From Amanita rubescens (taxonomy: Eukaryota > Basidiomycota > Agaricomycetes > Agaricales > Amanitaceae), in contig WION01000108.1 of the NCBI GenBank assembly GCA_015039365.1, positions 62,001 to 126,000 on the forward strand: a DNA stretch of 64,000 nt, written 5' to 3'. Each line of letters starts with the position of its first letter. Positions within the stretch are counted from its first letter, which is position 1. Positions 40,991 through 51,924 of this stretch are shown here, piece after piece. The notes under the pieces are model-generated. The model did not search any database. It was not told the origin of the DNA and was given only the letters and a program-made list of their open reading frames with translations. The position numbers and the translations under genes are program-made.

Positions 40991-41179
40991 GAGGAGTGGG
41001 AAGTGAACACGGGGAGCGGTACTCACTGCGGGCGATGGGGATCGAGCATGACAGACACCAATTACAGGTGCAGGTACCAGGTGCAGGTACCAGTGCAATT
41101 TCATGCTGCTTTCCAAGTTTCAGGTGGGCATGCATGTTGTTTGGCAATGTTTATACTTGCAATAAAAACCTGAAAATTC

Positions 41180-42659
41180 ATATGATCCAGGTCATATAGG
41201 ACTTATTGTAAAACCAAATAAATAATGCCAAGTACTTGAAATATTTGCAAAAGACCTTTTCAGATGTGAGTGTGAGGAAATTGTAAAGTCCAAAAATAAT
41301 CTTGAAAATGTCCCATGTGATCAAGGACATGCAAGAATTATGATGCCAAACTAAATAAGCTAAAATGTGAATGCAAAAAGTCTGTTTGTCTTTTGGTTTT
41401 GCCACTCCATGTGTGACCACCTGCAAAGTCAATTTGGGAGGGGTGTCTGGTGATGATCAAGTTTGGTCAGTTTTAGGAAGTTGGGGTTGCTGGTGGTTAT
41501 GAGTGACTGGAAGTGCTGGAAGTCAGTTGCAGTGACCTGTGCAATGGTTCGGAGTAGCATCAGAAAACATGCCAAAAATCTGACATCTGATGGTGTCTGA
41601 TTCCTGATTACCTGACTGGTGCTGGGACAGTATGGGATGCAAAGCAGCAAATCCAAGGCCCATTCTTCCTGATCATCTTCGTTATGTGCATGGTGTTTGT
41701 ACATGGAAATTGCTGCCATCTTAAAGTTGTGTTACAAAACATCACAGGGCTCAGCTCTTATAAGATGGAGCCTCATTTCATTCAGCCTTGGAACTGGTTG
41801 TTTGATTGTCTGACAATCAGATGTCATCAGTTAATATCAGACAACAGACAACCAGTGTTTCAGACACTGTCTGAGTCAGACCATCACCATCAGACAACCA
41901 GTGTTCCAGCACAAGTCAGGCAATCAGAAAATCAGATCAGGTTCAAAAGACTGGTGTTCAAAACAGTACTTTGCAAGTATCTTGAGTTTGGCAGCATTTG
42001 GCACTGCAATTCTTGCACAGATGTGATCACATGATTTTTTGGGTTTTTTTGATTTTTTTGATTTTTTTCAAAGCTATGTTTGAAAATGTATTTTGTGAAT
42101 ATCTCATGTTTGACTTTATTTGGCATTATGATTGTTGCATATTCTGAATCACAAAAGCTAGGCGCATCTTTTTTGTCATGGTCACATATTACATAATGTA
42201 ACACTTCTATAAAAGGAAATTTTCACTTTTGTTATATTTTATCTTATCTTATCTAGGCCATCGTATTACTTAAGCTGCCTATCATCTATCTATCTATCTA
42301 ATCTTATCTCCACTGCCCCCCCTTTTCCCGAGGGGGTGCTGGGGGATATGTGCCAGATGCCCCCTCCTTATATACCTGTGGGCCTGTGCACAGACCAACT
42401 GGTCATGTCACATGACCACATAAACAGGAATGAAACAAGGAGTCCTTACACTCCTTGTGGACTCCTCATACAGGGAGTCCAGAGGAGTCCTGGGAGTCTA
42501 CTGGGAGTCTACCGGGAGTCCCAGCTCACTCCCAGTACATTTTGGCTGGGATGAGGGGTCTTCCAGGGAGGTGGGAGTCCCTCTGGAGTCCCAGGAATTC
42601 CCGGGAGTGAGCCAGGAGTCCTCAGGAGTCCACAAGGATACATGTGGGGGAGGGTAAAG
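41180..42659. mobile_element. TIR element fragment related to the 1.0-6.1 kb repeats
   Basis: Ends at 42,644-42,659 with the same 16-bp terminus as the 1043-3483 element (complement of CTTTACCCTCCCCCAC). Its end array uses GGGAGTC/GGAGTCC words. The interior repeats modules of that element (poly-T stretch, TATCTCATGTTTGAC, GGGGGATATGTG followed by CTTATATACCTGTGGGC). The left end could not be fixed. Confidence 0.5.
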
Positions 42660-43814
42660 ACCTCGGAACTTTCCCCAGAGCCAGCAGGTGTGTTTGAGAG
42701 AGAGGCCCTAGTGGGTCACTTATTCTTGGCTTTATTTGGTGCGAAGGACATTGTGTCATTTGATTTTTTGATGGGTGTTTGGTTTGGCGGGTGACTGTGG
42801 GTGCATGTGAGCTGAGGGCATGAATGTGAGGGTGGTGGGGGCAGAGGATGACTGCAAGCATGAATGAGAGGGTGGTATGATGGCCATGCCACCTGAACTG
42901 CTGATTCAATTACATTGTATAAAACAATGTACTGTAAGTTGTTGTTGATGTGCATGGGTGCTGTTGGGTGAAATGGGTAGAGTTGACCATGGGAGCAGCA
43001 GGACGTGGACATGTTGATCTCATTGTGCCATGCTTCTGCAATGGAGTTGACACATCATTTGTACATGTCGTATACCAGAAAAGGGCGGCAGGGGTGTGCA
43101 GGTGAGCATGAACTGCATACATGAATGTGAGTTTGGTGGGAGTAGAATACAGCTTCCTCATGAGATGTATTTCCACATGGCCGAGATATGGGTTTGAGCA
43201 TGATAGGGAAGGGTTGAGCAGTAGTGGCAGGGGAACCAGATGTGGGCATGCTATGCATGTTGTATAAAATGATATATGTTGTACATTGATGTGCATGGGC
43301 GCAGGTGAAACAGCATAAAGTTGAGCATGGGAGCAGCAGGATGTGAATGTGTTATGCTAGACTGATGGGAGCAATCTAGTTATCATTGTGCCATGCTTCT
43401 GTGAGGGAGTCGATGCATCATTTGTACATGTTCTATAGTGGCAAATTCATGGTTGGGGTTGGGCGTGATGGAGAAGGGCAACTGGACATGGGCTGCTGAG
43501 GTATATTTGTACATGTTGTGAACCGGGAAATGCTGGTATCTTAATGGAGCATTACAAAAACTCATGTGACTCACCAATTATAAGACTGAGCCTCATTTTC
43601 ATTCAGCCTTGGAACTTTGTTTTGGTTGCTCTGGAGTCATTTAATCTTCTAGTTTGCTGTCATCCTTCATTTTTAGAAATAGGAGCCACAGCATCTATGG
43701 GATTCACAATGAACAGAGGCCACCCTAGAAAGGCTTATGGCAGAGGGCTCAAACAGATATGCAACTATGCTAGTAGTAGGCACCTGCCCCTTCATTGGCC
43801 CTGCCTGAGCTAAC
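42660..43814. other. Degenerate direct repeats, no gene seen
   Basis: Blocks such as GATGTGCATGGGTGC, CATGGGAGCAGCAGGA and CATTGTGCCATGCTTCTG recur about 360 bp apart (roughly 42,940-43,080 and 43,295-43,440). Minus-strand ORFs up to 128 codons cross them but are His/Thr/Pro-rich repeat translations. Confidence 0.4.
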
Positions 43815-44352
43815 CCAGCATCAGATGGTTTCAAGGCCTACAGTAAAAGGAACCATGACCATGTTAACTGCATGGTTGAGGAGCTCAAGAGAAAAAAACC
43901 TGGCCTCAGGCATCCATACAATGGCAATGTTGGGGTGTACCCTTGTAGATCCTTCAACATGGGTGAGCAAACCATATTGTACCCCCATACCAATATGATG
44001 AACCTTGCCCAATTGTGGTGCACCATCACCCCCTTTGGGAACTTTGATGCCAAGGAAGGGGGCCACTTGGTTCTATGGAACCTTGGGCTGGTCATTGATT
44101 TTCCTGCTTCCTTATACCATCAGCATTGATCATCCATTCAAATGCAAGCATAAGGCCCCATGAAACCAGATACTCAATCGTTCAATATGCAGCTGGGGAC
44201 CTCTTCAGATGGGTTGAGAATGGGTTTATGTCAAATGAGGAATGGGAGAGGGGCCAACACTACCCAGATGAAGGAAAGGGAGGCTGAGAAAGAAGAAAGA
44301 TGGGGCAGAGCTATGATACACATGTTTTCTAAGCTGCTGGATCTTATGGCAT
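43815..44352 (+). pseudogene. 2OG-Fe(II) dioxygenase remnant, fungal TET/JBP-like
   Basis: The reading frame gives FKAYSKRNHDHVNCMVEELK, KPGLRHPYNGNVGVYPCRSF, NMGEQTILYPHTNMMNLA, GGHLVLWNLGLVIDFPA; then a frameshift near 44,112 and IPSALIIHSNASIRPHETRY, SIVQYAAGDLFRWVENGF. The order His-x-Asp (here HTN), GGxLxLW, a distal His (IIHSN) and an Arg before SIVQY matches the double-stranded beta-helix of the TET/JBP-like dioxygenases expanded in Agaricomycetes, to my recollection. Known role of active members: oxidation of 5-methylcytosine. The metal-binding Asp appears replaced by Asn (ACC-AAT; ACC-GAT would carry a CpG), and with the frameshift and a TGA near 44,285 it is dead. The family assignment is from memory of motifs. 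Confidence 0.5.
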
Positions 44353-44504
44353 AGCCCCACAATTTTTTTCATTGCTTAGATGCTGGGTTGTGTCTTGATA
44401 GTGGGTGGGGCTTTTGCTATGATGGTGACACTGCATTTTAGCAGCTGGTAGCACCTCAATGCCTCAGAGCGCAGCAATGGTTACTGGCAGTGCTTGGGAA
44501 AGTA

Positions 44505-44569
44505 ATAGAGTACTTTTCTACAATAATGTGGTTAACTAGGAATGGGCTAGGAATGGGCTAGGAATGGTC
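44505..44569. mobile_element. Left half of a TIR repeat split by Gypsy-2 (right half 57,689-57,800)
   Basis: GAGTACTTTTCTAC then repeated CTAGGAATGGG words stop at the Gypsy-2 target site TGGTC. On the far side of Gypsy-2 the array continues TAGGAATGG...CTAGGAATCCACTAGGAAG and ends GAGTGTAAAGTACTG, a terminus shared with the 1038-6057 repeat. Confidence 0.45.
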
Positions 44570-44887
44570 TGTCACGAGCCTTAGACAGGCATCACAACAC
44601 AAGGCTCAATCACTTCGTAGCTACTGCTGACAGCGTCAAGCAGCAAGGATGAATACAAGACCCATCAAGGGTCAGGGCAAGTTGAGATGGGAATCACAAC
44701 TAAACTGTCCAAGGTTGAAAGACTAGCTTGTTGCTTGGGTATTTACTACATATTACTCTACTTATATACTACCTAGGGCATAGGGTTGTGGTATAGGGTA
44801 TGAAGTCATTAGGGTACAGGGTTAAATACATGAGTTGTACATGCGCGAAGCATGTGGCGTATCAAGGAGTGAAACAGGGGTGTGACA
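44570..44887 (-). repeat. Gypsy-2 3' LTR
   Basis: 318 bp, plus-strand TGTCACGAGCC...GGGGTGTGACA. On its inner side, read on the minus strand, lies the purine-rich AAAGGGGAGG, the expected polypurine tract. Confidence 0.9.
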
Positions 44888-45109
44888 TTACCTCCCCTTT
44901 AAGGTTCGTATTCCAGATGAACTGGAAGAAATCCAAAAATTATGATGTGAGGTCAAGTGGCACTCACAATCTTCCTGGGCTTATCCACTTTTTGCCTTCT
45001 TGTTATCCGTATATCTGCAAAGTCCTAATGGCTTACTATCATTTATTCATATGCCAGTCCTCTGCTGCAGCACCCTCGCCCGTCAAAACTACTGGGTGTC
45101 CCATGTTGT

Positions 45110-46245
45110 TGTCATGAGCCCTAGATAGGCGTCACAACACAAGACTCAATCACTCTTAGAGGCTATCGCTGACAGTGTCAAGCAATGAGAATGAGAACAA
45201 GAACCGTCTAGGTTCAAGGCAAGTTGGATAAGGATCACAACTAAGCTATCCAAGGAAAGACGAGCTTGTTGCTTGTTCTACCTATTACAATCGTTCTACT
45301 TATATACTATACAGGGTACAGGGTATGAGTATAGGGTATGACTAGTGTTGTGAGGTTAGGTTAAGTCCGGTTAATTGCCCCAAAATTGATTAACTGTAAC
45401 TGATCAATTAACTGATGACCCAGAATTTCCTTAACCTTAACTGGTCCAGTTATGACCGGTTGTGACCGGTTATAACCGATTAAAATTATGTAATCTGGTA
45501 GAGCAGGTTATTAGCATCATTTTGAGCCCTTATTCATGTAATTTGGACCAGTGGTTCATGAGATATGAAGTGTTTTGTGAGTGATGTCAAGATGATTGGT
45601 TTCCCATTAGCAATGTTGTCTATGATGCTCATAACTGATCAATATAAGTCAGAAACAAGTCCCAAATGCCAACAGCCTAAGTCAGAAGTATATAATATGT
45701 CCAATACAGAATGATAAACATAATGAAAATTGCATACAAATTAGAGCCTCATGACAGCCATGCAAAACTTTGCTCCTCATCAGCATCCCAGAGAACTATG
45801 TTTCTGAGTGTGGTGAGGGAAATAGCTAGCAGATTGAACATGAGAAACTAATTGTATATTGCTTTTTGCATGTCATGGACATTGCTAATGGGAAACACAA
45901 TAATTTTGACATCCCTTCACAAAATACTTCATATCTCATGAACCACTGGGCCAAATTACATGAATAAGGGCTCAAAATGAAGCTAAGGACCAGCTCTACA
46001 AGATTGCATAATTTAACTGGTCATAACCGGTCATAACCGGTCCGGTTAAGGTTAGGGAAAGGGCCTAACCTTAACTGATAATTAACTGGTTGAGCAGTTA
46101 GGTTCAGTTAAGTTACGGTTAATTGCGGTTACATAACTGAACCTCCGATCACTAGGTATGACTTCATCGGGGTACAGGGTTATCTACATGAGTCATGCAT
46201 GTGCGAAACATGCGGTGTTTTAAGGAGTGAAACAGGGGTGTAATA
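45110..46245 (-). repeat. Solo LTR of a Gypsy-2-related family, itself split by a hAT MITE
   Basis: TGTCATGAGCC...GGGGTGTAATA, flanked by the perfect 5-bp duplication GTTGT (45,105-45,109 and 46,246-46,250). More diverged from the Gypsy-2 LTRs than these are from each other. 812 bp of it (45,343-46,154) is a MITE. Confidence 0.85.
45343..46154. mobile_element. hAT-type foldback MITE, copy 1
   Basis: Ends TAGTG...CACTA and is flanked by the perfect 8-bp duplication GGTATGAC (45,335-45,342 and 46,155-46,162), the hallmark of hAT elements. 812 bp, non-coding, with long inverted symmetry: the left half (GGACCAGTGGTTCATGAGAT) reappears as complement in the right half. Runs of ACCGGTTA/TAACCGGT words lie near both ends. 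Confidence 0.9.
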
Positions 46246-46335
46246 GTTGTCCCACCAGGCTAGGTTTTACCCTAGACTCAATAAAGGGAGGGTTTTGGCT
46301 CTACCGCCATGTAGACAGTGACAGTTTCTGGGGTT

Positions 46336-46650
46336 TTATATGGAGTTCGCCTCTTCGCATGCGCTCTTCCAGCATTGCCAGTTTCCTTTGAGTTTTCGTC
46401 GATATTCTTCGTTGAAGGCTTGATTGTCCCATCCATACAGGCATGGGTGTGGAACATAGAGGGGAAGGAGGTGTGGAGGTGTCAATGTCAGCGGGCCAGA
46501 GGGGGTTGGATGATGGTGGAGGAAGGGGAAGGGGTTTATTGTGTTGTAATGCTGAAGGGTTCTTTTTATAGTATTCTTCATGTTTTCCATGTTTTCTTCA
46601 GGTTCCCATGTATTTTCTTCTTCGGGTAACCCTTTCCATTTCACAAGGAA
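46336..46650 (-). pseudogene. pol: Gypsy-2 Pol, chromodomain end
   Basis: After a UGA at 46,651-46,653 the frame continues [19 protein letters not shown], the second half of a chromodomain, so Gypsy-2 is also a chromovirus. The first half (DGHKEYEVEAVKGVRK) precedes the stop. Confidence 0.8.
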
Positions 46651-47980
46651 TCATTTCCCTTGTCTCATTTTTCTCACTCCTTTCACTGCTTCAACTTCAT
46701 ATTCCTTGTGTCCGTCGATAATCTCAGGGGGTGGCCGAGGTTGTTTTTCCTGCTGCGCCGGGAATTGTGGTTCGTAAACTGGTTTAAGTTTTGATTCATG
46801 TAACACATCATGGATTCCCCATGTTGGTGGCAATTCTAGTTTGTATGCCAATCTTCCAACCTCGGAAATTACCTTGAACGGTCCGTGGAATTTTGCATCC
46901 AATTTTTTTGACATTCTCGTTGTTTTGATTTTGGACGAATCTAGATAAACTCGATCTCCTGGTTGATATCTTCGGGAGGGTTGAACATGTTTATCATGTT
47001 GGCGCTTCATCCTTTCCATGGCTTTTTCGAGATTTTCTTTCACTGTCTTCCATGTTTCTTTGAACTTTTCGATATATTCTGCAGCTGAATGGTTTGCTGT
47101 TTCTTTTTCTCCTTCCGTCCCTTTAAAAGGATTTCTTCCTGTTGTAATCATGAATGGGGAAAATCCCGTTGCAGAATGTCTTCAATTGTTATGACAAAAT
47201 TGAGCAATTGGAAGCCAGTCGGTCCAATCGTCTTGTTTTTCGTTTACATACATTCGGAGGTATTCTTCTTGATTTACTCTTTCCGTTTGCCCGTCTGTCT
47301 GAGGGTGATATGCCATTGAAGGGTTTGCTTCTATTCCTAAGATTTGATATAACCCTTTCATGAATCCCGATACAAATTGAGTTCCTTGGTCTGAAATGAC
47401 TTTTCAGGGTAGTCCTTGTTCCTTAAAGACGTGTTCTCGATAAAGGTTGGCCACTCCTTGTGATGTTATTGTTGTGTTACAAGGAATGAAATATGCCTTT
47501 TTTGAGAATCGATCCACTATTACCAGGATCATATCTTTTCCTTTTGAAGGTACTAATGGTCCAATAAGGTCTACGCTTATGACGTTCCATGGTTCGGATG
47601 GGGCTTTGTTAGGTTGTAGAGGGGCCGCTCAAGGTTGTCGGTCTGGTTTGTTCATCTGACACTGATGACATGCCTTGATGTATGTTTTGATATCTCATTT
47701 CATGTTGGGCCACCAAAATCCTCTTGTTGTTAACTCCAACATTTTTGCTACTCCTGGATCTCCTGCCATTGGTGCATCATGATTCATTTGAATTACCCTT
47801 TCCCGAATCTCCGGTCTCGCTGGTACATATATCCTTCCTTTCCATTCCCAACATTTGTCAAGTGTGTTGTATTTGAAATTGGGGTCTTTTTCTTTTATCC
47901 CTTTGTTGACCTGTTTATCGAAATATTGGCGGTGCGTTTTACAAATTTCTTGTCTAATGCTTAGCCATTCATAACTTTCA
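46651..47980 (-). pseudogene. pol: Gypsy-2 Pol, integrase region with four more UGA stops
   Basis: A single minus-strand frame reads ACHQCQMNKPDRQP, WNVISVDLIGPLV, VISDQGTQFVSGFM and AYHPQTDGQTERVNQEEYLR (catalytic D, D, E all present), then FSPFMITTGRNPFKGT and the C-terminal domain AKFHGPFKVISEVGRLAYKL. It is interrupted by TGA at 47,695, 47,629, 47,404 and 47,182, every one in the same frame and none TAA or TAG. This is strong evidence for decay by one mutation type. Confidence 0.85.
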
Positions 47981-48640
47981 TCATCTATTCTTATTTCGAT
48001 TTTTCCAAATACGTCTTCTTTTTAGGAGGATAACGTTTTCATTATCGTTCTCTCCTTTTGGGTGTCCCACTCTTCTAGAGAGTATATTGGCTTTTGTATT
48101 TGTTTTTCCTGACCAATGTTTTATGACAAAGTTATATTCTTGGAGGTCCATGATCCATCGGGCTTGCCTTCTGTTTAGATTTTGAGGTTTGCGGAAGTAT
48201 GTGAGATTTTGGTGATCTGTTAATACTTCTGTTACTGTTTCTGTCCCTTTAAGGTAGTGAGCCCAATTGTAGAATCCTTGCATAACCGCCAGCATTTCTT
48301 TGTCATATATTTTGTAATTTCTCTCTGCTTCATTCGGTGCTTTTGATATGAAGGCCACCAGTTTCCAAATTCCATCATCGTCGAGTTGGGAAAGGATTGC
48401 CACAATTGCAAAATCTGACACATCTGTTTCCATTCGGAATGGTCTTCCTGGTTTAGGGATTATCAAGACTTGTTCAGATGCAATTTCCTTTTTCAGTCCT
48501 TCAAACACTTCCTGTTGTAGTTCCGTCCAGAACCATCCTAAGCTTTGGCTATCTTGGCAAATCCTTTGACAAATCTTTGATAGAAGTTTACAAATCCCAA
48601 GAATTGTTGAAGTTCCCTTTTGGTAGTGGGGATTGGCCAA
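47981..48640 (-). pseudogene. pol: Gypsy-2 Pol, RNase H region
   Basis: GWFWTELQQEVFEGLKKEI, METDVSDFAIVAILSQ (RNase H start), RNYKIYDKEMLAVMQGFYNW, LTDHQNLTYFRKPQNLNRRQ. Joined to the RT part by a small deletion plus frameshift near 48,540 (the KIAKA to LGWFW junction lacks about ten codons normally present). Confidence 0.8.
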
Positions 48641-49470
48641 TCGAATATCGCCTTCACTTTGTTGGGGTCCATCCTTATTCCTTTTTGCGAAATGATTAAT
48701 CCTAGGAATTCGATTTCTTCTTGTTCAAAATAGCATTTTTCTGCTTTGAGAAAGAGTTGATGTTGTCGTGGTTTTTCTAGGATGTGTTTGACTTGTCTTT
48801 GGTGTTCTTTGTTTTTTGAAAACACTAAAATGTCGTCCATGTATATTATGACCCATCCTTCTGCTATCTCTTCTCTGAAGATGTTGTTCATCATTGTTTG
48901 GAACGTTGCTGGGGAATTGGTTAATCCAAAGAACATAACCAGCGGTTCAAATAATCCTCGATTCATTTGGAACGCCACCTTCCATTCATCTCCTTCCTTG
49001 ATCCTGATATTGTTGTATCCCCATTGCACGTCCATCTTGGAGAAGTATTTGGCTTCTGATAGTTTGTTGATTAATTCCGAGATCAAGGGTAAAGGGTATC
49101 TGTTTTTGATGGTCATTTCATTCAATTTCCTATAGTCTTGTACTGGTCTTAATTTCTCATCCTTTTTCTTTACAAAGAAGGGTGATGCCATAGGAGATTT
49201 ACTTGGTTTAATCCTTCCTGTTTCTAGTTGTTCTTTCAGGAATTCGTCCAGTTGTTTTTGTTCTTCTGGGTTTAATGGATAGACCTTACAGTCCACCATT
49301 TTTGATCCCAGAATCAATTCTATTGGGTGGTCCCATGCTCTTCTCGGTGGTAATTGATCGAATGTTTGTTTTTCAAATACTTCCTGATATTCGAGATAGT
49401 GTCTTGGGACAATTTCTTTCCACGTTCTTTCAGTTTGATTTGCCCCTGCTATATCTGTCACGAAGTTCAA
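48538..49470 (-). pseudogene. pol: Gypsy-2 Pol, reverse transcriptase
   Basis: FFVKKKDEKLRPVQDYRKLN, YFSKMDVQWGYNNIRIKEGD, MFFGLTNSPATFQTMMNNIF and the catalytic IYMDDILVFSKN, then IEFLGLIISQKGIRMDPNKV. Open for 310 codons and in frame with the protease part across TGA at 49,477. Confidence 0.85.
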
Positions 49471-49476
49471 TTTGGC

Positions 49477-50325
49477 TCATACTTTTACCCAGGGTAGGTC
49501 GATATGTCGTATGAATTCAGGACGGTTAATATCTATTGCTAGGATTTTATCTTCCTCCAGATTATATTGATTGATTTTGTCTTCCGGTTCATTGATCCAT
49601 GACTCATCATAGCATTCTCCTGGGCATTTCAAAAATTTTATTTTCACACCTAGCCAATCGATTTCCGGGTTATGGTGTTCCAGCCAATTGTGTCCAAGGA
49701 ATATGTCTTTCTTTCCAATATTTACCACAGCTAGTTCCAGTGTTTCTTCATGATCGTAGATTCTCATTTTGATTGTGACCATGTCCGTTATTTTCCCTCC
49801 AACGTTTAATGTTCCATCGGTGTTGGTGGCTGTTATTGCTCGTGGTAATTTGGTCATGTTTATTTTGTTTTCCTCGACAAATTGTTTCGAGATTGCTGAC
49901 ATCATGCATCCATTGTCAATTAATACAATGGTATCAAAGCTTTCTTCTGTATCCAGAGTGGTAAGGATAATTTGTATATCCATTTCTCTGTGTCCGGTCA
50001 CTCCTATCCATTGTGGTTCTCTAAGTTTTCGTAGATACCATATTGCTTCCTCTTCAGGGAGATCATTAATTTTGTTGATTAGTTCTTCATTGATTTGTTC
50101 CCTAAAGGTCTGGTGTGCATACGTCCGTAATTGGACAATTCCTTGTTCTGGGTATTTCCATATTTGTCTGACCATCCATGCCGGTGAGGAATTTCTAAGT
50201 TTATTTGTTTTGTCCCTTATTGACGTGTTTCAAATCTTTCCTTCCTTTTGTTTCACCTCATATATTATTGATTCAATGGATACATATTCGGAAGGTACTA
50301 AAGATTCGTAAACACATTGTTCTGG
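49477..50325 (-). pseudogene. pol: Gypsy-2 Pol, protease region
   Basis: Contains TIVLIDNGCMMSAISKQF, the retroviral-type aspartic protease core, but with Asp-Asn-Gly instead of the usual DSG/DTG, and HNWLEHHNPEIDWLGVKIKF. It ends at TGA 49,477-49,479; the same frame continues into RT. Upstream it runs into the LARD-A insertion. Confidence 0.75.
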
Positions 50326-50334
50326 GATCAACGA

Positions 50335-50649
50335 TGTAACGTATCGATTCCGGCTATGCTGGAATCGATACTGAAACCCTCCCACCACCCGGACTCAGAC
50401 CTCCGACACCTTGGACCCCAACCTCGGCATTGGACACGTATTGGACCGAGTAGCACACGAGGTACAGAGTACATATAGCTTGTGGTAGCTTAGTCTAATA
50501 CAGTTTACTTTCCCCTCACTTCACATCTACTTTCCGAGCTCAAGGAGTGTGACCGAGCTCGGACGAGCACCTTTCGGTGCTGCCGAACTCATCGGCCACA
50601 TCGCATGTCGGAGGCTGCACCCCAAGTCAGCCTCACTTGCGTTGTTTCA
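50335..50649 (+). repeat. LARD-A left LTR
   Basis: 315 bp; contains GAGTACATATAGCTTGTGG and CGAGCTCGGACGAGCACC, both found again in the right LTR. Confidence 0.8.
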
Positions 50650-51606
50650 ACTGGAGCCCACCACTCGGTCCAGCTTGGATCGCACTCAATCATGCTCACT
50701 TTCACTCGCACACAGCCCCAGAGGCTTTTATTCTTTTGGATGGCCCCATCAGCTCATTCTGGCTCTCATACGTCTGTTGGTTACCGCCAAACGCGCTGCA
50801 TCTGCACTCCAGCTTGCCAACATGCACAACGCACTGCTGCCATCTGCCACCGGCCCTCATCTGCTCCATCTGCCAATGCGCTGCCTCTGCATCACAACCC
50901 GCCGAGTCCGCCTCATGACATCTATGCACCCTTATTGGATCCCATCAGTCATCATCGCAGCCCATCCGCATGCACCGCCTTGCGGTATGTGTCTGCCTCA
51001 TGCACCACTTCCGGATCGCACCCCATCGCTCGATGTCCCAGCTTGATGCGCCCTATCTGAGCTTACCAGCGCCGTCACAGCCTAATTGGACCCCGTTGGA
51101 CCCCATCAGTCGCCATTGCAGTCTATTCCACAGCCACCAACTACTTGCAGCACGTCATCCTCATGTATCAGCCGCAGCCACGCCATCTGCACCCTGAATG
51201 GCCATGCTCTACACCTGTTTGCTTCTGCCCCAACCCGACCCTTCCTTATCACCACCTTATCTGCTTTGCCAACACATGTAGACCACGCCTCCCTTCCTTT
51301 CACTTCTTGCACTCGCCACAGCCTTCCACTGCTGCGTCCCATGCATCTCGGACACTGTCAGCACCCCATACGCTCCGGCGCCATCTCACCTACAAACGTG
51401 AGTCAAATTTCTTTTTTTTCTGCTTTTTTTTCTTTTCTCCCCAGGATAGGCATCTGGTGTAGCCATATTCGTTCAAACGGCCAACTTCCAAACTCACCAG
51501 ACCCTTGACATCACCTCTCATCACCACCGGCATCGCCTCTGCACAGAACCCCTCGACCCGAAGACTATTCGGAGTGTGGGGGACGTTGGACAGAACTTGG
51601 ACATGG

Positions 51607-51924
51607 TGTAACATGCCAATATCGGCTACGTTGTACTCAGTGCTCAAACCCGACACATGGCAGACTCTGACCTCTGACGCTGTGGACCCTGAAACCTGAC
51701 ACTGGATGCATCGGATCATCGGATGCATGTAGTACACGAGGTAGACAGTACATATACTTGTTGTAGTTTAGATATATACACCTTCTTTCCTTCTGACCAC
51801 TTCAGTGCAATTGTCCGACAGTGCAGCTGAGGTTGGGTGCGACTGCCCTGTCCACCGAACTCATTCGGCACATGCCGAGACACTCAGGGGTTGTGCACAA
51901 CACAGCCTCCTTTGAGTTGTTACA
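51607..51924 (+). repeat. LARD-B left LTR
   Basis: 318 bp; the right partner is at 54,226-54,543 with many transitions between them (for example CCAATATCGGCTACG versus CCGATATCGGCTATG). Confidence 0.8.
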
